Shown one piece after another: positions 11,262-20,125 of a DNA stretch of 64,000 nucleotides. The stretch is taken from assembly GCF_015645385.1 (NCBI RefSeq), contig NZ_JADOET010000013.1, positions 1 to 64,000 of the forward strand, in the 5' to 3' direction. A program made the position numbers and the translations under genes. How positions within the stretch are numbered: position 1 is the first letter of the stretch; each line of letters opens with the position of its first letter. The notes below the pieces were generated by a model, which saw only the letters and a list, made by a program, of their open reading frames with translations, was not told the origin of the DNA and ran no database searches. This DNA comes from Winogradskyella marina (GTDB lineage: Bacteria > Bacteroidota > Bacteroidia > Flavobacteriales > Flavobacteriaceae).

Positions 11262-12449
11262 ATGAAAAGAGTCATTGTAGGACTGTCAGGAGGAGTAGAT
11301 TCTAGCGTTGCAGCTTATCTTTTAAAAGAGCAAGGCTACGAGGTTATTGGGTTATTTATGAAAAATTGGCACGATGATTCTGTGACTATTTCAGATGAAT
11401 GTCCTTGGTTAGAAGATAGTAATGATGCCATGCTAGTGGCAGATAAATTAGGGATCCCATTTCAAACCGTAGATTTAAGTGTGCAGTACAAAGAGCGTAT
11501 TGTAGATTATATGTTTAACGAATACGAAAAAGGACGCACACCTAACCCTGATGTACTTTGTAATCGCGAAATTAAATTTGATGTCTTTATGGATATCGCT
11601 TTAGAATTAGGTGCAGATTACGTTGCTACAGGTCATTATTGTAGAAAAGCTACTATTGAAAAAGATGGAAAGGAAATTCATCAGCTATTAGCTGGTGCAG
11701 ACCCAAATAAAGATCAATCGTATTTTTTGTGTCAATTATCGCAATCACAATTGGCAAAAGCGCTTTTCCCTGTAGGCGAATTATTGAAACCAGAAGTTAG
11801 AGATATCGCTAAAGCACAAGATTTAATTACCGCAGAAAAGAAAGATTCTCAAGGCTTGTGTTTTATTGGTAAAGTAAGATTACCAGAATTTTTACAGCAA
11901 CAATTAAAACCAAAAGAAGGAGCTATCGTTGAGGTTGATGATGCTTTTGAAGCTTATAATCAAACGCTGCCAAAGTTCGATTCTAAAGAAGAGGAGCTCG
12001 AATTTTTATCCAAAAAACCAGTTTATAATCCTAACGATGGAAAAGTAGTTGGGAAACATCAAGGTGCACATTATTTTACTAAAGGACAGCGAAAAGGTCT
12101 TGGAGTAGGAGGAACCGTTGAACCATTATTTGTTATTGACACTGACGTTAATGCGAATGTAATTTACACAGGACAAGGAAAGAACCATCCAGGCTTATAT
12201 AGAAATGTGTTGTTTGTGAGCAACGAGGAATTACATTGGGTCAGAGCAGATTTGGCTTTGTCAGAAGGAGAAACCATGTCAGTTATGGCAAGAATTCGTT
12301 ATAGACAGGCTTTAGAAGCGGCAATATTACATAAAGTTGCTTCAGGTTTGTATGTAGAGTTTAACAACCCACAATCAGCAATAACCGAAGGTCAGTTTGT
12401 GGCTTGGTATTTAGAAGACGAATTGTTAGGTTCGGGTGTAATTTCTTAA
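11262..12449 (+). CDS. mnmA: tRNA-specific 2-thiouridylase MnmA
   Basis: Thiolates uridine 34 in the anticodon of tRNAs for Lys, Glu and Gln. The ATP-binding PP-loop SGGVDSS lies at residues 9-15. The catalytic pair is Cys100 ([10 protein letters not shown]) and Cys200 (QGLCFIGKV). The C-terminal part has the [10 protein letters not shown] segment of the central domain. I chose ATG 11262, giving 395 aa and beginning [11 protein letters not shown]; a GTG at 11247 would add five residues with no support from the family. A stretch near residues 225-270 looks longer than in the E. coli enzyme, as is usual in flavobacteria. Confidence 0.95.
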   Translation: MKRVIVGLSGGVDSSVAAYLLKEQGYEVIGLFMKNWHDDSVTISDECPWLEDSNDAMLVADKLGIPFQTVDLSVQYKERIVDYMFNEYEKGRTPNPDVLCNREIKFDVFMDIALELGADYVATGHYCRKATIEKDGKEIHQLLAGADPNKDQSYFLCQLSQSQLAKALFPVGELLKPEVRDIAKAQDLITAEKKDSQGLCFIGKVRLPEFLQQQLKPKEGAIVEVDDAFEAYNQTLPKFDSKEEELEFLSKKPVYNPNDGKVVGKHQGAHYFTKGQRKGLGVGGTVEPLFVIDTDVNANVIYTGQGKNHPGLYRNVLFVSNEELHWVRADLALSEGETMSVMARIRYRQALEAAILHKVASGLYVEFNNPQSAITEGQFVAWYLEDELLGSGVIS

Positions 12450-12523
12450 CTTGCCTTTTAAGAGATAAGTTATTAAATATTGAGTTACTTAGGGTTTTTC
12501 CTAAATGATTCTTGCTGAGAATT

Positions 12524-12550
12524 GTCCCCTTGAGGGGACTTTAGGGGTGT
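12524..12550 (+). repeat. Palindromic dispersed repeat, family A, copy 2
   Basis: Contains the perfect 16-base palindrome GTCCCCTTGAGGGGAC followed by TTTAGGGGTGT. It lies in the 310-base gap after mnmA, which holds no supported gene. Confidence 0.85.
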
Positions 12551-12676
12551 ATAGAACAATAAATTGGAAGGCTATTACTTTCGAACACGGTTGTTTCATA
12601 AATGCAATAGGTCTTAGCAGTAAAAACCCAATGTCCGTTCGAGGGCAGTAGAACTCTATTCGATGACTTAAAAAGA

Positions 12677-12697
12677 TTTCGACGGCGTTCAACGACC
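12677..12697 (+). repeat. Degenerate TTCGACTGCGCTCA element, family B
   Basis: TTTCGACGGCGTTCAACGAC resembles the better-preserved family B copies at 26347 and around 40.3 kb, with a few substitutions. Confidence 0.5.
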
Positions 12698-12759
12698 ACT
12701 AAGTTAAGTGTGAAGCATCGTTATAGGCATATATATACTAATTTTTGAAAGTTAATTCC

Positions 12760-14373
12760 ATGAAAAGAACGTTTACACTACTTCTATTTTTTGCAGTTAC
12801 ATTAGTTTTTGCGCAAGAAGACGCATGGATTTCCCTCACAGACAAGCCGAACGTTGCAGCCTCCATTGCAAATCCTATAAGTATTCTCACACAAAAGGCT
12901 ATCGATAGAAAACAAAATCACAGTGTAGCGATTGATGAGCGCGATGTGCCTGTAAATGAAACTTATATTTCAAATTTAAAAAGTCAAACTGGCATCACCG
13001 TCTTGGCAAAATCTAAATGGTTTAATGCTGTTCATGTTAGAGGTACAGAAGACAATATTAATTCACTTAGCAATTTGTCGTTTGTTGAAAACATTGATTT
13101 TGCAAATCAGAATTTGGATACGTCTTCTAGAGGTACAGTAAGATTAGACAAAACAGCTATCGAAAACGAAACAATAGCTTTTACGTATGGTGATACCCAA
13201 AATCAGGTGGAAATGATTAATGTTGATCAACTTCATCTGTCAGGTTTTACAGGAGAAGGTATGACAATTGCCGTAATGGATGCAGGATTTCCAAATGTGA
13301 ATACTATGGCGGCATTTCAAAGACTGCGAGATAATAATGATTTACTAGATGGTTATGATTTTGTGGATAGGACTTCAGCTATTTATGCTTTCGCAGGAAG
13401 TAATCATGGTACAAAGGTGTTAAGTACAATGGCTGGCTTTATTCAAGATCAGTATGTTGGCACTGCACCTGATGCATCTTATTATTTGTTTAGAACCGAA
13501 GACCCAGGAAGTGAAAATCCGGTTGAAGAAAGCTATTGGGTTGAGGCTGCAGAACGAGCAGATAGTTTAGGTGTAGATATGATTAACACTTCATTAGGTT
13601 ATACGGTTTATGATAATTCTAATTACAGTTACACGCCAGATGATATGAATGGGCAAACGACCTATATTTCTAAAGGTGCTTCCATTGCTGCTGAAAAAGG
13701 AATTTTGGTCGTCGTGAGTGCAGGTAATTCAGGAGCAACAGAATGGCAGACGGTTGGTTCACCTGCAGATTCGCCAAACGTGTTGAGTATTGGAGCGGTT
13801 AATGCAAATGAAGACTATGTGTCATTTAGCTCGCAAGGTAGTACAGCGCAAGTGGGTTATCAAAAACCAGATGTGGTGGCTAGAGGTGGAGCTGCTTATG
13901 TAATAGACGAGTTTGATAATATCGTTCAGAATAATGGTACATCGTTTAGTGGCCCTATTATGTGTGGAGGTATTGCGAGTTTATGGCAAGCTATTCCTGA
14001 TGTATTACCAACTGAAGTTATGAATTTAGTAAGGCAATCCGCCTCACAATTTACAACACCAGACGATTTTTTAGGCTATGGTATTCCAGATTTAGATGTC
14101 GCAAGAACTATGGCTCTATCTCTTGATGAATCTGAGCTGGAACGGATTCAGTTGTTTCCAAATCCTGTAAAATCTTATTTACATATCGAGATACCTTCAA
14201 ACTTTAATCAAGTGGAAGTTTCAATTTATAACCAATTAGGTCAAGAAATTTTTAATCAAATAGTGACTAAACATTCAAAAACGATTGATGTTTCAAATTA
14301 TACATCGGGATTTTACATGATGAAAGTTTCTACTGAAAACAATTCAAAAACATTCAAAATTATAAAAACTTGA
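12760..14373 (+). CDS. T9SS-sorted subtilisin-like (S8) serine peptidase
   Basis: A secreted protease of 537 aa. The signal peptide ends near VFAQ (residue 18). A propeptide-like region runs to about 150. The catalytic triad is Asp174 (VMDAGF), His216 (SNHGTKV) and Ser395 (NGTSFSGPI), all in the subtilase order. The C-terminal 75 residues are a T9SS type A sorting domain (LFPNPV, then GFYMMKV). I chose ATG 12760 because it starts the signal peptide; a TTG 15 bases upstream adds five residues. It is likely to act outside the cell in peptide degradation. Confidence 0.93.
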   Translation: MKRTFTLLLFFAVTLVFAQEDAWISLTDKPNVAASIANPISILTQKAIDRKQNHSVAIDERDVPVNETYISNLKSQTGITVLAKSKWFNAVHVRGTEDNINSLSNLSFVENIDFANQNLDTSSRGTVRLDKTAIENETIAFTYGDTQNQVEMINVDQLHLSGFTGEGMTIAVMDAGFPNVNTMAAFQRLRDNNDLLDGYDFVDRTSAIYAFAGSNHGTKVLSTMAGFIQDQYVGTAPDASYYLFRTEDPGSENPVEESYWVEAAERADSLGVDMINTSLGYTVYDNSNYSYTPDDMNGQTTYISKGASIAAEKGILVVVSAGNSGATEWQTVGSPADSPNVLSIGAVNANEDYVSFSSQGSTAQVGYQKPDVVARGGAAYVIDEFDNIVQNNGTSFSGPIMCGGIASLWQAIPDVLPTEVMNLVRQSASQFTTPDDFLGYGIPDLDVARTMALSLDESELERIQLFPNPVKSYLHIEIPSNFNQVEVSIYNQLGQEIFNQIVTKHSKTIDVSNYTSGFYMMKVSTENNSKTFKIIKT

Positions 14374-14518
14374 AGTTAAGCCACAGCGTGGCGAAATATT
14401 AATTTAAACATGTCACTCCTCTGGAGTTTAAACAAACAAATGTATCTTGACTATTATTAATATAAAGCTTCAATAAAAACTTAATTATAAAACTCAAGAC
14501 TAAAAAACCAATTCAGAA

Positions 14519-15460
14519 ATGGCAAATAGAATCACATCACTTTTCAATATAAAATATCCAATTATACAAGCAGGAATGATTTGGAATTCTGGCTGGAGAT
14601 TAGCCTCAGCAGCAAGTAATTCAGGTATATTAGGTTTAATAGGTGCAGGTTCAATGTATCCTGATGTGTTGCGTGAGCATATTCAAAAATGTAAAGCGGC
14701 GACTGATCAACCTTTTGGTGTTAATGTACCTATGTTGTATCCGAATATTGAAGAAATTATGAATATTCTTGTAGAAGAAGATGTGAAAATTGTGTTTACT
14801 TCTGCCGGAAATCCAAAAACCTGGACCAAATGGTTACAAGATAAAGGCATAACGGTTGTTCATGTGGTAAGTAGTGTAAAGTTCGCCTTAAAAGCACAAG
14901 CTGCAGGTGTCGATGCTATTGTAGCCGAAGGTTTTGAAGCCGGAGGACATAACGGACGCGATGAAACCACGACCTTAACGTTGATTCCAATGGTAAAGGA
15001 ACAACTTCAAATTCCATTAATCGCAGCAGGTGGCATCGCAACCGGAAAAGCCATGCTAGCTTGTATGATTTTAGGAGCGGATGGAGTACAGGTTGGAAGC
15101 CGCTTTGTAGCCAGTGAAGAGTCTTCTGCGCACCAAGCATTTAAGCAAGTGGTTATCGATGCCAAAGAAGGGGATACCCAATTAACCTTAAAAGAATTAG
15201 CACCAGTACGATTGGTGAAAAACAAATTTTTTAATGACATCCAAGACTTATATAAAACTAGTCCAACACCTGACCAACTGAAAGAATTACTTGGAAGAGC
15301 CAGAGCCAAACGTGGTATGTTTGAAGGCGATTTAGAAGATGGTGAGCTTGAGATTGGACAAATTGCAGGTTTGATTCATGATGTAAAACCAGTTACTGAG
15401 ATTGTGGAAGATATGGTTAATGAGTTTGAGGACGCTAAGAAAACCATGAGTTTATTTTAA
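14519..15460 (+). CDS. Nitronate monooxygenase / 2-nitropropane dioxygenase-like flavoprotein
   Basis: A 313-aa FMN-binding TIM-barrel protein. It has the GFEAGGHNG loop near residue 140 and the phosphate-binding region GGIATGKAM plus GADGVQVGSRF that mark the nitronate monooxygenase superfamily. This family oxidises nitronates with O2, but many members, including FabK-type enoyl reductases, share the fold, so the substrate is uncertain. It is a single gene; its neighbours give no pathway hint. Confidence 0.85.
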   Translation: MANRITSLFNIKYPIIQAGMIWNSGWRLASAASNSGILGLIGAGSMYPDVLREHIQKCKAATDQPFGVNVPMLYPNIEEIMNILVEEDVKIVFTSAGNPKTWTKWLQDKGITVVHVVSSVKFALKAQAAGVDAIVAEGFEAGGHNGRDETTTLTLIPMVKEQLQIPLIAAGGIATGKAMLACMILGADGVQVGSRFVASEESSAHQAFKQVVIDAKEGDTQLTLKELAPVRLVKNKFFNDIQDLYKTSPTPDQLKELLGRARAKRGMFEGDLEDGELEIGQIAGLIHDVKPVTEIVEDMVNEFEDAKKTMSLF

Positions 15461-15573
15461 AATAACCGTAAACGCCTATGAATATGATAAATAATGCGGT
15501 TTTATTTTTTGTATAATTCAATATTCTACCTTTTTTTAACGATTATTACACCAACTACTAGTAAGAAAAAAGT

Positions 15574-15581
15574 TAATTTTG
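15574..15581 (+). promoter_or_regulatory. Candidate promoter -7 element of the antiporter gene
   Basis: TAATTTTG, 27 bases before the ATG at 15609. No -33 element is obvious. Confidence 0.45.
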
Positions 15582-15608
15582 CGCTTACTAAATTTCAGCT
15601 ACTAACGG

Positions 15609-17078
15609 ATGAATTTAACCACCGAGAATATACTTTTAATTGGCTCACTATTACTTTTTATAAGTATTGTTGTAGGTAAAACATCATATAAATTTGGTGT
15701 ACCAACATTAATACTTTTCTTAGCTATTGGAATGCTTGCAGGCTCTGATGGTATTGGAGGTATTCGCTTTGATGATCCTAAACTGGCCCAGTTAATTGGT
15801 ATTATTTCTTTAAATTTTATATTGTTTTCGGGTGGTTTAGATACCAATTTTAAGGCTATAAAACCCATACTTAAAGAAGGACTCATCTTATCAACACTTG
15901 GTGTTTTTCTTACTGCAGCAACATTGGGAACATTTGTCTGGTATGTCACAGATTTTACAATCTATGAAAGTATGTTATTGGGTTCTATTGTGTCTTCTAC
16001 TGATGCTGCCGCTGTATTTTCTATTTTACGATCAAAGAATTTAGCTTTAAAAACAAATTTAAGACCAACATTAGAGTTAGAAAGTGGAAGTAATGATCCT
16101 ATGGCTTATGTTTTAACATTGGCGTGTTTAAGTTTGGTTATTAATCAGGATCAGTCTTTTCTCAATATGATTTTTATGTTTTTCCAGCAAATGATCTTAG
16201 GTGGTATTGCAGGTTTTGCTTTTGGGAAATTGAGTGAGATGATTATTAATAGAATTAAATTGGGTTTTGAAGGCCTTTACCCAGTTTTAGTTATTGCTTT
16301 AATGTTCATTACATTTTCAGCAACGGATTTTGTGGGAGGAAATGGGTTTCTCGCTATTTATATATGTGCGGTTTACTTAGGAAATCAAGATTTAATACAT
16401 AAATCGACCATTTTAAAAATGTTTGATGGAATAGCATGGTTAATGCAAATCGTTTTATTCTTAACCCTAGGTTTACTCGTTTTTCCTTCACAAATAATAC
16501 CTTATATGGGAATTGGCTTACTCATTTCTGTATTCCTAATTTTAGTGGCAAGACCAATAAGTGTATTTATAAGTTTAATGTTTTTTAAAATGAAACTTAA
16601 AAGGAGGTTCTACATTTCGTGGGTTGGTTTACGTGGTGCTGTTCCTATTGTATTTGCAACGTATCCACTTTTAGCGGGAATTGATAAAGCCCCTATGATT
16701 TTTAATATTGTATTTTTTATCTCGGTGACTTCTGTACTAATTCAAGGTACAACCTTATCTCTTTTTGCGAAATGGTTAAATGTTGCACTACCAGAAAAGA
16801 TAAAGCCTATTGCAGAAAATGATCGCTACATTCTTAATCTACCGAAATCTGCAATGGAAGAAATTTTAGTGACAGAGAATAGTTTCGCTGTAGACAAACG
16901 TATTATTGATTTACATTTTCCAAATTCTGCATTTATTATAATGATTAAACGGAATGATAAATTTGTGCGTCCAGGTGGATCTACAGTTATTGAAGCTAAC
17001 GACATCTTAGTTTTACTCTTGGATAATGAAGATAGTTTAGCTGAAGTGAAGGACATATTAAAAGTAACTAATGGTTAA
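15609..17078 (+). CDS. Potassium/proton antiporter (CPA1, CvrA/NhaP2 type)
   Basis: An inner-membrane cation/proton exchanger of 489 aa. Residues of about 5-390 form 12 or so hydrophobic segments, with the SSTDAAAVFSILR and ELESGSNDPMAYVLT motifs of NhaP2/CvrA antiporters. Residues of about 405-485 look like a TrkA_C regulatory domain (SFAVDKRIIDL, PGGSTVIEANDILVLL), which binds ligands and gates such proteins. It is likely to export K+ or Na+ in exchange for protons and to help in ion homeostasis. It appears to be transcribed alone. Confidence 0.9.
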   Translation: MNLTTENILLIGSLLLFISIVVGKTSYKFGVPTLILFLAIGMLAGSDGIGGIRFDDPKLAQLIGIISLNFILFSGGLDTNFKAIKPILKEGLILSTLGVFLTAATLGTFVWYVTDFTIYESMLLGSIVSSTDAAAVFSILRSKNLALKTNLRPTLELESGSNDPMAYVLTLACLSLVINQDQSFLNMIFMFFQQMILGGIAGFAFGKLSEMIINRIKLGFEGLYPVLVIALMFITFSATDFVGGNGFLAIYICAVYLGNQDLIHKSTILKMFDGIAWLMQIVLFLTLGLLVFPSQIIPYMGIGLLISVFLILVARPISVFISLMFFKMKLKRRFYISWVGLRGAVPIVFATYPLLAGIDKAPMIFNIVFFISVTSVLIQGTTLSLFAKWLNVALPEKIKPIAENDRYILNLPKSAMEEILVTENSFAVDKRIIDLHFPNSAFIIMIKRNDKFVRPGGSTVIEANDILVLLLDNEDSLAEVKDILKVTNG

Positions 17079-17218
17079 TTACTAGTCCAATAGCTTATTT
17101 ATTGCGCTTAATATTCTTTGTTTTTTATTTGCAGTTTTAAAATTAATCTGTATAATTAAGTGCTTAAATAAATTATATCTGTCGTTTATCTATGAATCAT
17201 AAATCAAAATTTCACAGA

Positions 17219-17728
17219 ATGAAAAGAGTCTTAGTTTTATTTGTTGTGGTTTTTGGTTTGTATTCTTGTAATGAAATTTTAGGTAAGGTTGAATTTGAAA
17301 AAGTTAAATGGGATGATCGTGAAGCGACTATAAAAAATGTAGACACGTTAACGTCTGGTCAGTCGTATTTATCTATTTATTCTCAAATTAACAGTTATTC
17401 GCATAAAAAGATTTATAATCTTACAGCTATGGTAAGTCTTAGAAATACGAGTATAAAAGATAGTATTTACCTTTTTAAAATAGACTATTTCGATAGTGAT
17501 GGCTCCTTGTTTAAATCTTATATTGATAACCCTATTTTTATAAGACCTATGGAAACTGTTGATATCGTCATTGATGAAGTAGAAGTTGCGGGTGGCACAG
17601 GACCTAATTTTATTTTGGATTGGAAAACACCAGAAAACTGTCCTGAACCTATTTTTGAAGGTGTTATGACTTCCACTTCTGGTCAGCAAGGCCTATCATT
17701 TATAACACAGGCCAAAAGAATAAAGTAA
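17219..17728 (+). CDS. DUF3124 family lipoprotein
   Basis: A 169-aa lipoprotein with the signal peptide MKRVLVLFVVVFGLYS and a Cys in LYSC. The body carries the DUF3124 features: LTSGQSYLSIYSQI, LTAMVSLRNTSIKD, then a FILDW segment and QGLSFITQAKRI at the end. The domain is probably a small beta-sandwich; its function is unknown. An in-frame ATG at 17192 exists, but the start at 17219 places the lipoprotein signal at the N-terminus. Confidence 0.82.
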   Translation: MKRVLVLFVVVFGLYSCNEILGKVEFEKVKWDDREATIKNVDTLTSGQSYLSIYSQINSYSHKKIYNLTAMVSLRNTSIKDSIYLFKIDYFDSDGSLFKSYIDNPIFIRPMETVDIVIDEVEVAGGTGPNFILDWKTPENCPEPIFEGVMTSTSGQQGLSFITQAKRIK

Positions 17729-17816
17729 ATATTCATATTGTTTATAGGTTATTTTAAGGCCTATCATCTTCTTAATTATTTAGCAAATAATTCACTTTTA
17801 AAACTAAAAGGAGTAG

Positions 17817-17824
17817 TACTTTTG
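17817..17824 (+). promoter_or_regulatory. Candidate promoter -7 element of the MATE gene
   Basis: TACTTTTG ends 4 bases before the ATG at 17829, the same close spacing seen at guaA. No clear -33 element is seen. Confidence 0.45.
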
Positions 17825-17828
17825 CTGC

Positions 17829-19208
17829 ATGGTTTTAAGCAACTACACTAAGGAATTTAGATACAACCTGAAGCTCGCATCCCCTGTGATGCTGGGTATG
17901 CTTGGTCATACTTTTGTGAGTTTTATAGATAATATAATGGTTGGTCAATTAGGTGCAGCAGAGTTAGCAGCTGTATCTCTAGGAAACAGTTTTATTTTTA
18001 TTGCCATGTCCATTGGTATTGGGTTTTCTACAGCCATTACACCTTTAGTAGCTGAGGCTGATTCTGAAGGAAATTTTGAAAAAGGAAAATCAGTATTTAA
18101 GCATGGACTGTTTTTGTGTACGGTATTAGGCTTGGTGCTATTTGGGATTTTATTATTCGCAAAGCCATTAATGTATATAATGGATCAGCCAGAAGAGGTG
18201 GTGAATTTAGCAATACCTTATTTAGATTTGGTTGCGTTTTCATTAGTTCCATTAATTGTTTTTCAGGCATTTAAGCAATTTAGTGATGGTTTGTCATTAA
18301 CTAAATATCCTATGTATGCGACAATTCTTGCCAATCTTCTCAATGTTGCCATTAACTATGTTTTAATTTTTGGAAAGTTCGGTTTTCCTCAAATGGGAAT
18401 TGTAGGAGCAGCAGTCGGAACCTTAGTATCTCGTTTTGTAATGGTGGCGTATTTATGGTGGTTATTAGCAAAACGCGAAAAATCGAAATCCTATGTTACT
18501 AATATTAAATTCTTTCAACTAAGTAAACAACCCATTAGAAAGTTGAGCAATTTAGGCTTACCAAGTGCGATGCAAATGTTTTTTGAAGTTGGAATTTTTA
18601 CAGCTGCCATTTGGTTAAGCGGTACATTAGGAGCTAATGCGCAAGCGGCAAATCAAATTGCATTAAATCTATCTTCCATGACCTTTATGGTAGCAACAGG
18701 ATTAAGTGTTGCGGCAATGATTAGAGTAGGAAACCAAAAAGGCTTAAAAGACTTTACGGCATTAAAACGTATTGCAGAATCCATATTTCTTGTCGGTTTT
18801 ATTTTTGCTGTGATTTTTGCACTGTTTTTTGTAGCGTTTCATCAGTTCCTTCCAGATTTGTATGTGGATTTAGACGATCCTGAAAATGCATTAGATACAG
18901 CAGAAGTGGTAAGTATTGCTGCAACTTTACTTTTAGCAGCAGCCGTTTTTCAAATTTCAGATAGCCTGCAGGTTATTGCTTTGGGGGCTTTACGTGGACT
19001 TCAAGATGTTAAAATGCCGACTTTAATTACCTTTATTTCGTATTGGGTTGTCGGTTTTCCTATCAGTTATTATTTAGGAAAAGCAGACGCTTATGGTAGC
19101 TTAGGAATTTGGATTGGACTTATTGCAGGACTAACTGTAGCTGCCATTCTTTTATTTATACGATTCAATTTACTGACTAAAAAATTAATAGCTAAATCAA
19201 TACAATAA
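17829..19208 (+). CDS. MATE family multidrug/cation antiporter
   Basis: A 459-aa inner-membrane protein with 12 predicted helices in two pseudo-repeats. It shows the MATE features: PVMLGMLGHTFVSFIDNIMVG at the N-terminus and the matching GLPSAMQMFFEVGIFTAA at the start of the second half. Members use Na+ or H+ gradients to expel cationic drugs and organic compounds; the natural substrate here is unknown. The length and start are normal for the NorM/DinF group. Confidence 0.93.
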   Translation: MVLSNYTKEFRYNLKLASPVMLGMLGHTFVSFIDNIMVGQLGAAELAAVSLGNSFIFIAMSIGIGFSTAITPLVAEADSEGNFEKGKSVFKHGLFLCTVLGLVLFGILLFAKPLMYIMDQPEEVVNLAIPYLDLVAFSLVPLIVFQAFKQFSDGLSLTKYPMYATILANLLNVAINYVLIFGKFGFPQMGIVGAAVGTLVSRFVMVAYLWWLLAKREKSKSYVTNIKFFQLSKQPIRKLSNLGLPSAMQMFFEVGIFTAAIWLSGTLGANAQAANQIALNLSSMTFMVATGLSVAAMIRVGNQKGLKDFTALKRIAESIFLVGFIFAVIFALFFVAFHQFLPDLYVDLDDPENALDTAEVVSIAATLLLAAAVFQISDSLQVIALGALRGLQDVKMPTLITFISYWVVGFPISYYLGKADAYGSLGIWIGLIAGLTVAAILLFIRFNLLTKKLIAKSIQ

Positions 19209-19269
19209 GAACAGAGTTTTAGGAGGTTTTGATATTGTAATATTTATCGAGTAGCTCATTCAAAATCTA

Positions 19270-19277
19270 TATATTTG
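19270..19277 (+). promoter_or_regulatory. Candidate promoter -7 element of the 19.3-20.1 kb gene pair
   Basis: TATATTTG matches TAnnTTTG and lies 51 bases before the ATG at 19329. Confidence 0.4.
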
Positions 19278-19328
19278 TAACTTAAGTTGAAAAGCTTCGG
19301 ATTTTTCAAACATAAAATTCAAACAGAA

Positions 19329-19556
19329 ATGGAACTACCAAAATTTATATTAGGAGACAATACAGATTATCCTGATGCCATATTCATTATACATACTGAA
19401 TTCCCGCGTTTTATCATTAATCTTGAAGATGATGAAGTAGAATGGTTTGAAGAATTTGATCAGCACGACGAAAAGGAATTAGAAACTGAAACAGAAAATT
19501 ACATTCAGCAAGCTACAGACTTTTACGATAGAGAAATTGCTAGATACGACGATTGA
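19329..19556 (+). CDS. Small acidic conserved protein of unknown function
   Basis: A 75-aa soluble protein beginning MELPKFILGDNTDYPDAIF and very rich in Asp and Glu in its second half. I recognise it only as a small protein of a kind seen in Flavobacteriaceae and know of no characterised member. An in-frame TTG at 19287 would add 14 residues, but the ATG fits the conserved opening. Its stop TGA overlaps the ATG of the PAP2 phosphatase gene (TGATG), indicating translational coupling. Confidence 0.75.
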   Translation: MELPKFILGDNTDYPDAIFIIHTEFPRFIINLEDDEVEWFEEFDQHDEKELETETENYIQQATDFYDREIARYDD

Positions 19557-20125
19557 TGCTAGAACAACTAATAGAGTACGATAAAGAACTTTTTATATAT
19601 CTCAATAATTTAGGCTCTGAAACTTGGGATAACCTATGGTTGGTAATTACAAATAAGTTCACCTCAATTCCGTTATATGCTGCATTATTGTTTTTAATTT
19701 ATAAGAAATTTGGGTGGAAGGCTTTGTTATTAATGGTTGTCGTAATCGCAGGTATGATTACGTTTACAGATCAAATGACCAATCTTTTTAAGGATACGTT
19801 TCAACGCCCAAGACCATGTAGAGCAGAAGGTGTTATGGATTTAATGCGTTACATTGCTCCGCGTTGCGGTAAATATGGTTTTTTCTCTGGCCATGCATCT
19901 AACTCAATGTCAACTGCAATTTTTGCTGGCTTGTTATTAAGGCCGTATTTAAAAAACCTTATCTACCTGCTAATTATTTGGAGCTTAATTGTTACTTATA
20001 GTCGTATTTATGTTGGAGTACATTATCCATTAGATGTAATCTGTGGAATCACCTTTGGTGCGATTGCTGGTTTTGGCTTTTATAAGTTGAACCAATTTCT
20101 TTTAAATAAATTTATTTCAAAGTAA
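19556..20125 (+). CDS. PAP2 family membrane phosphatase
   Basis: A 189-aa integral membrane phosphatase. All three PAP2 motifs are present: K79-x6-R86-P87, SGH at 111-113, and SR-x5-H-x3-D with Arg150, His156 and Asp160. Family members remove phosphate from undecaprenyl pyrophosphate, phosphatidate or lipid A. The convergent lipid-glycosylation operon (20112-23065), whose last gene overlaps this one by 14 bases, makes a lipid-linked substrate plausible, though it is not proven. I chose ATG 19556 because it overlaps the previous stop codon. Confidence 0.88.
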   Translation: MLEQLIEYDKELFIYLNNLGSETWDNLWLVITNKFTSIPLYAALLFLIYKKFGWKALLLMVVVIAGMITFTDQMTNLFKDTFQRPRPCRAEGVMDLMRYIAPRCGKYGFFSGHASNSMSTAIFAGLLLRPYLKNLIYLLIIWSLIVTYSRIYVGVHYPLDVICGITFGAIAGFGFYKLNQFLLNKFISK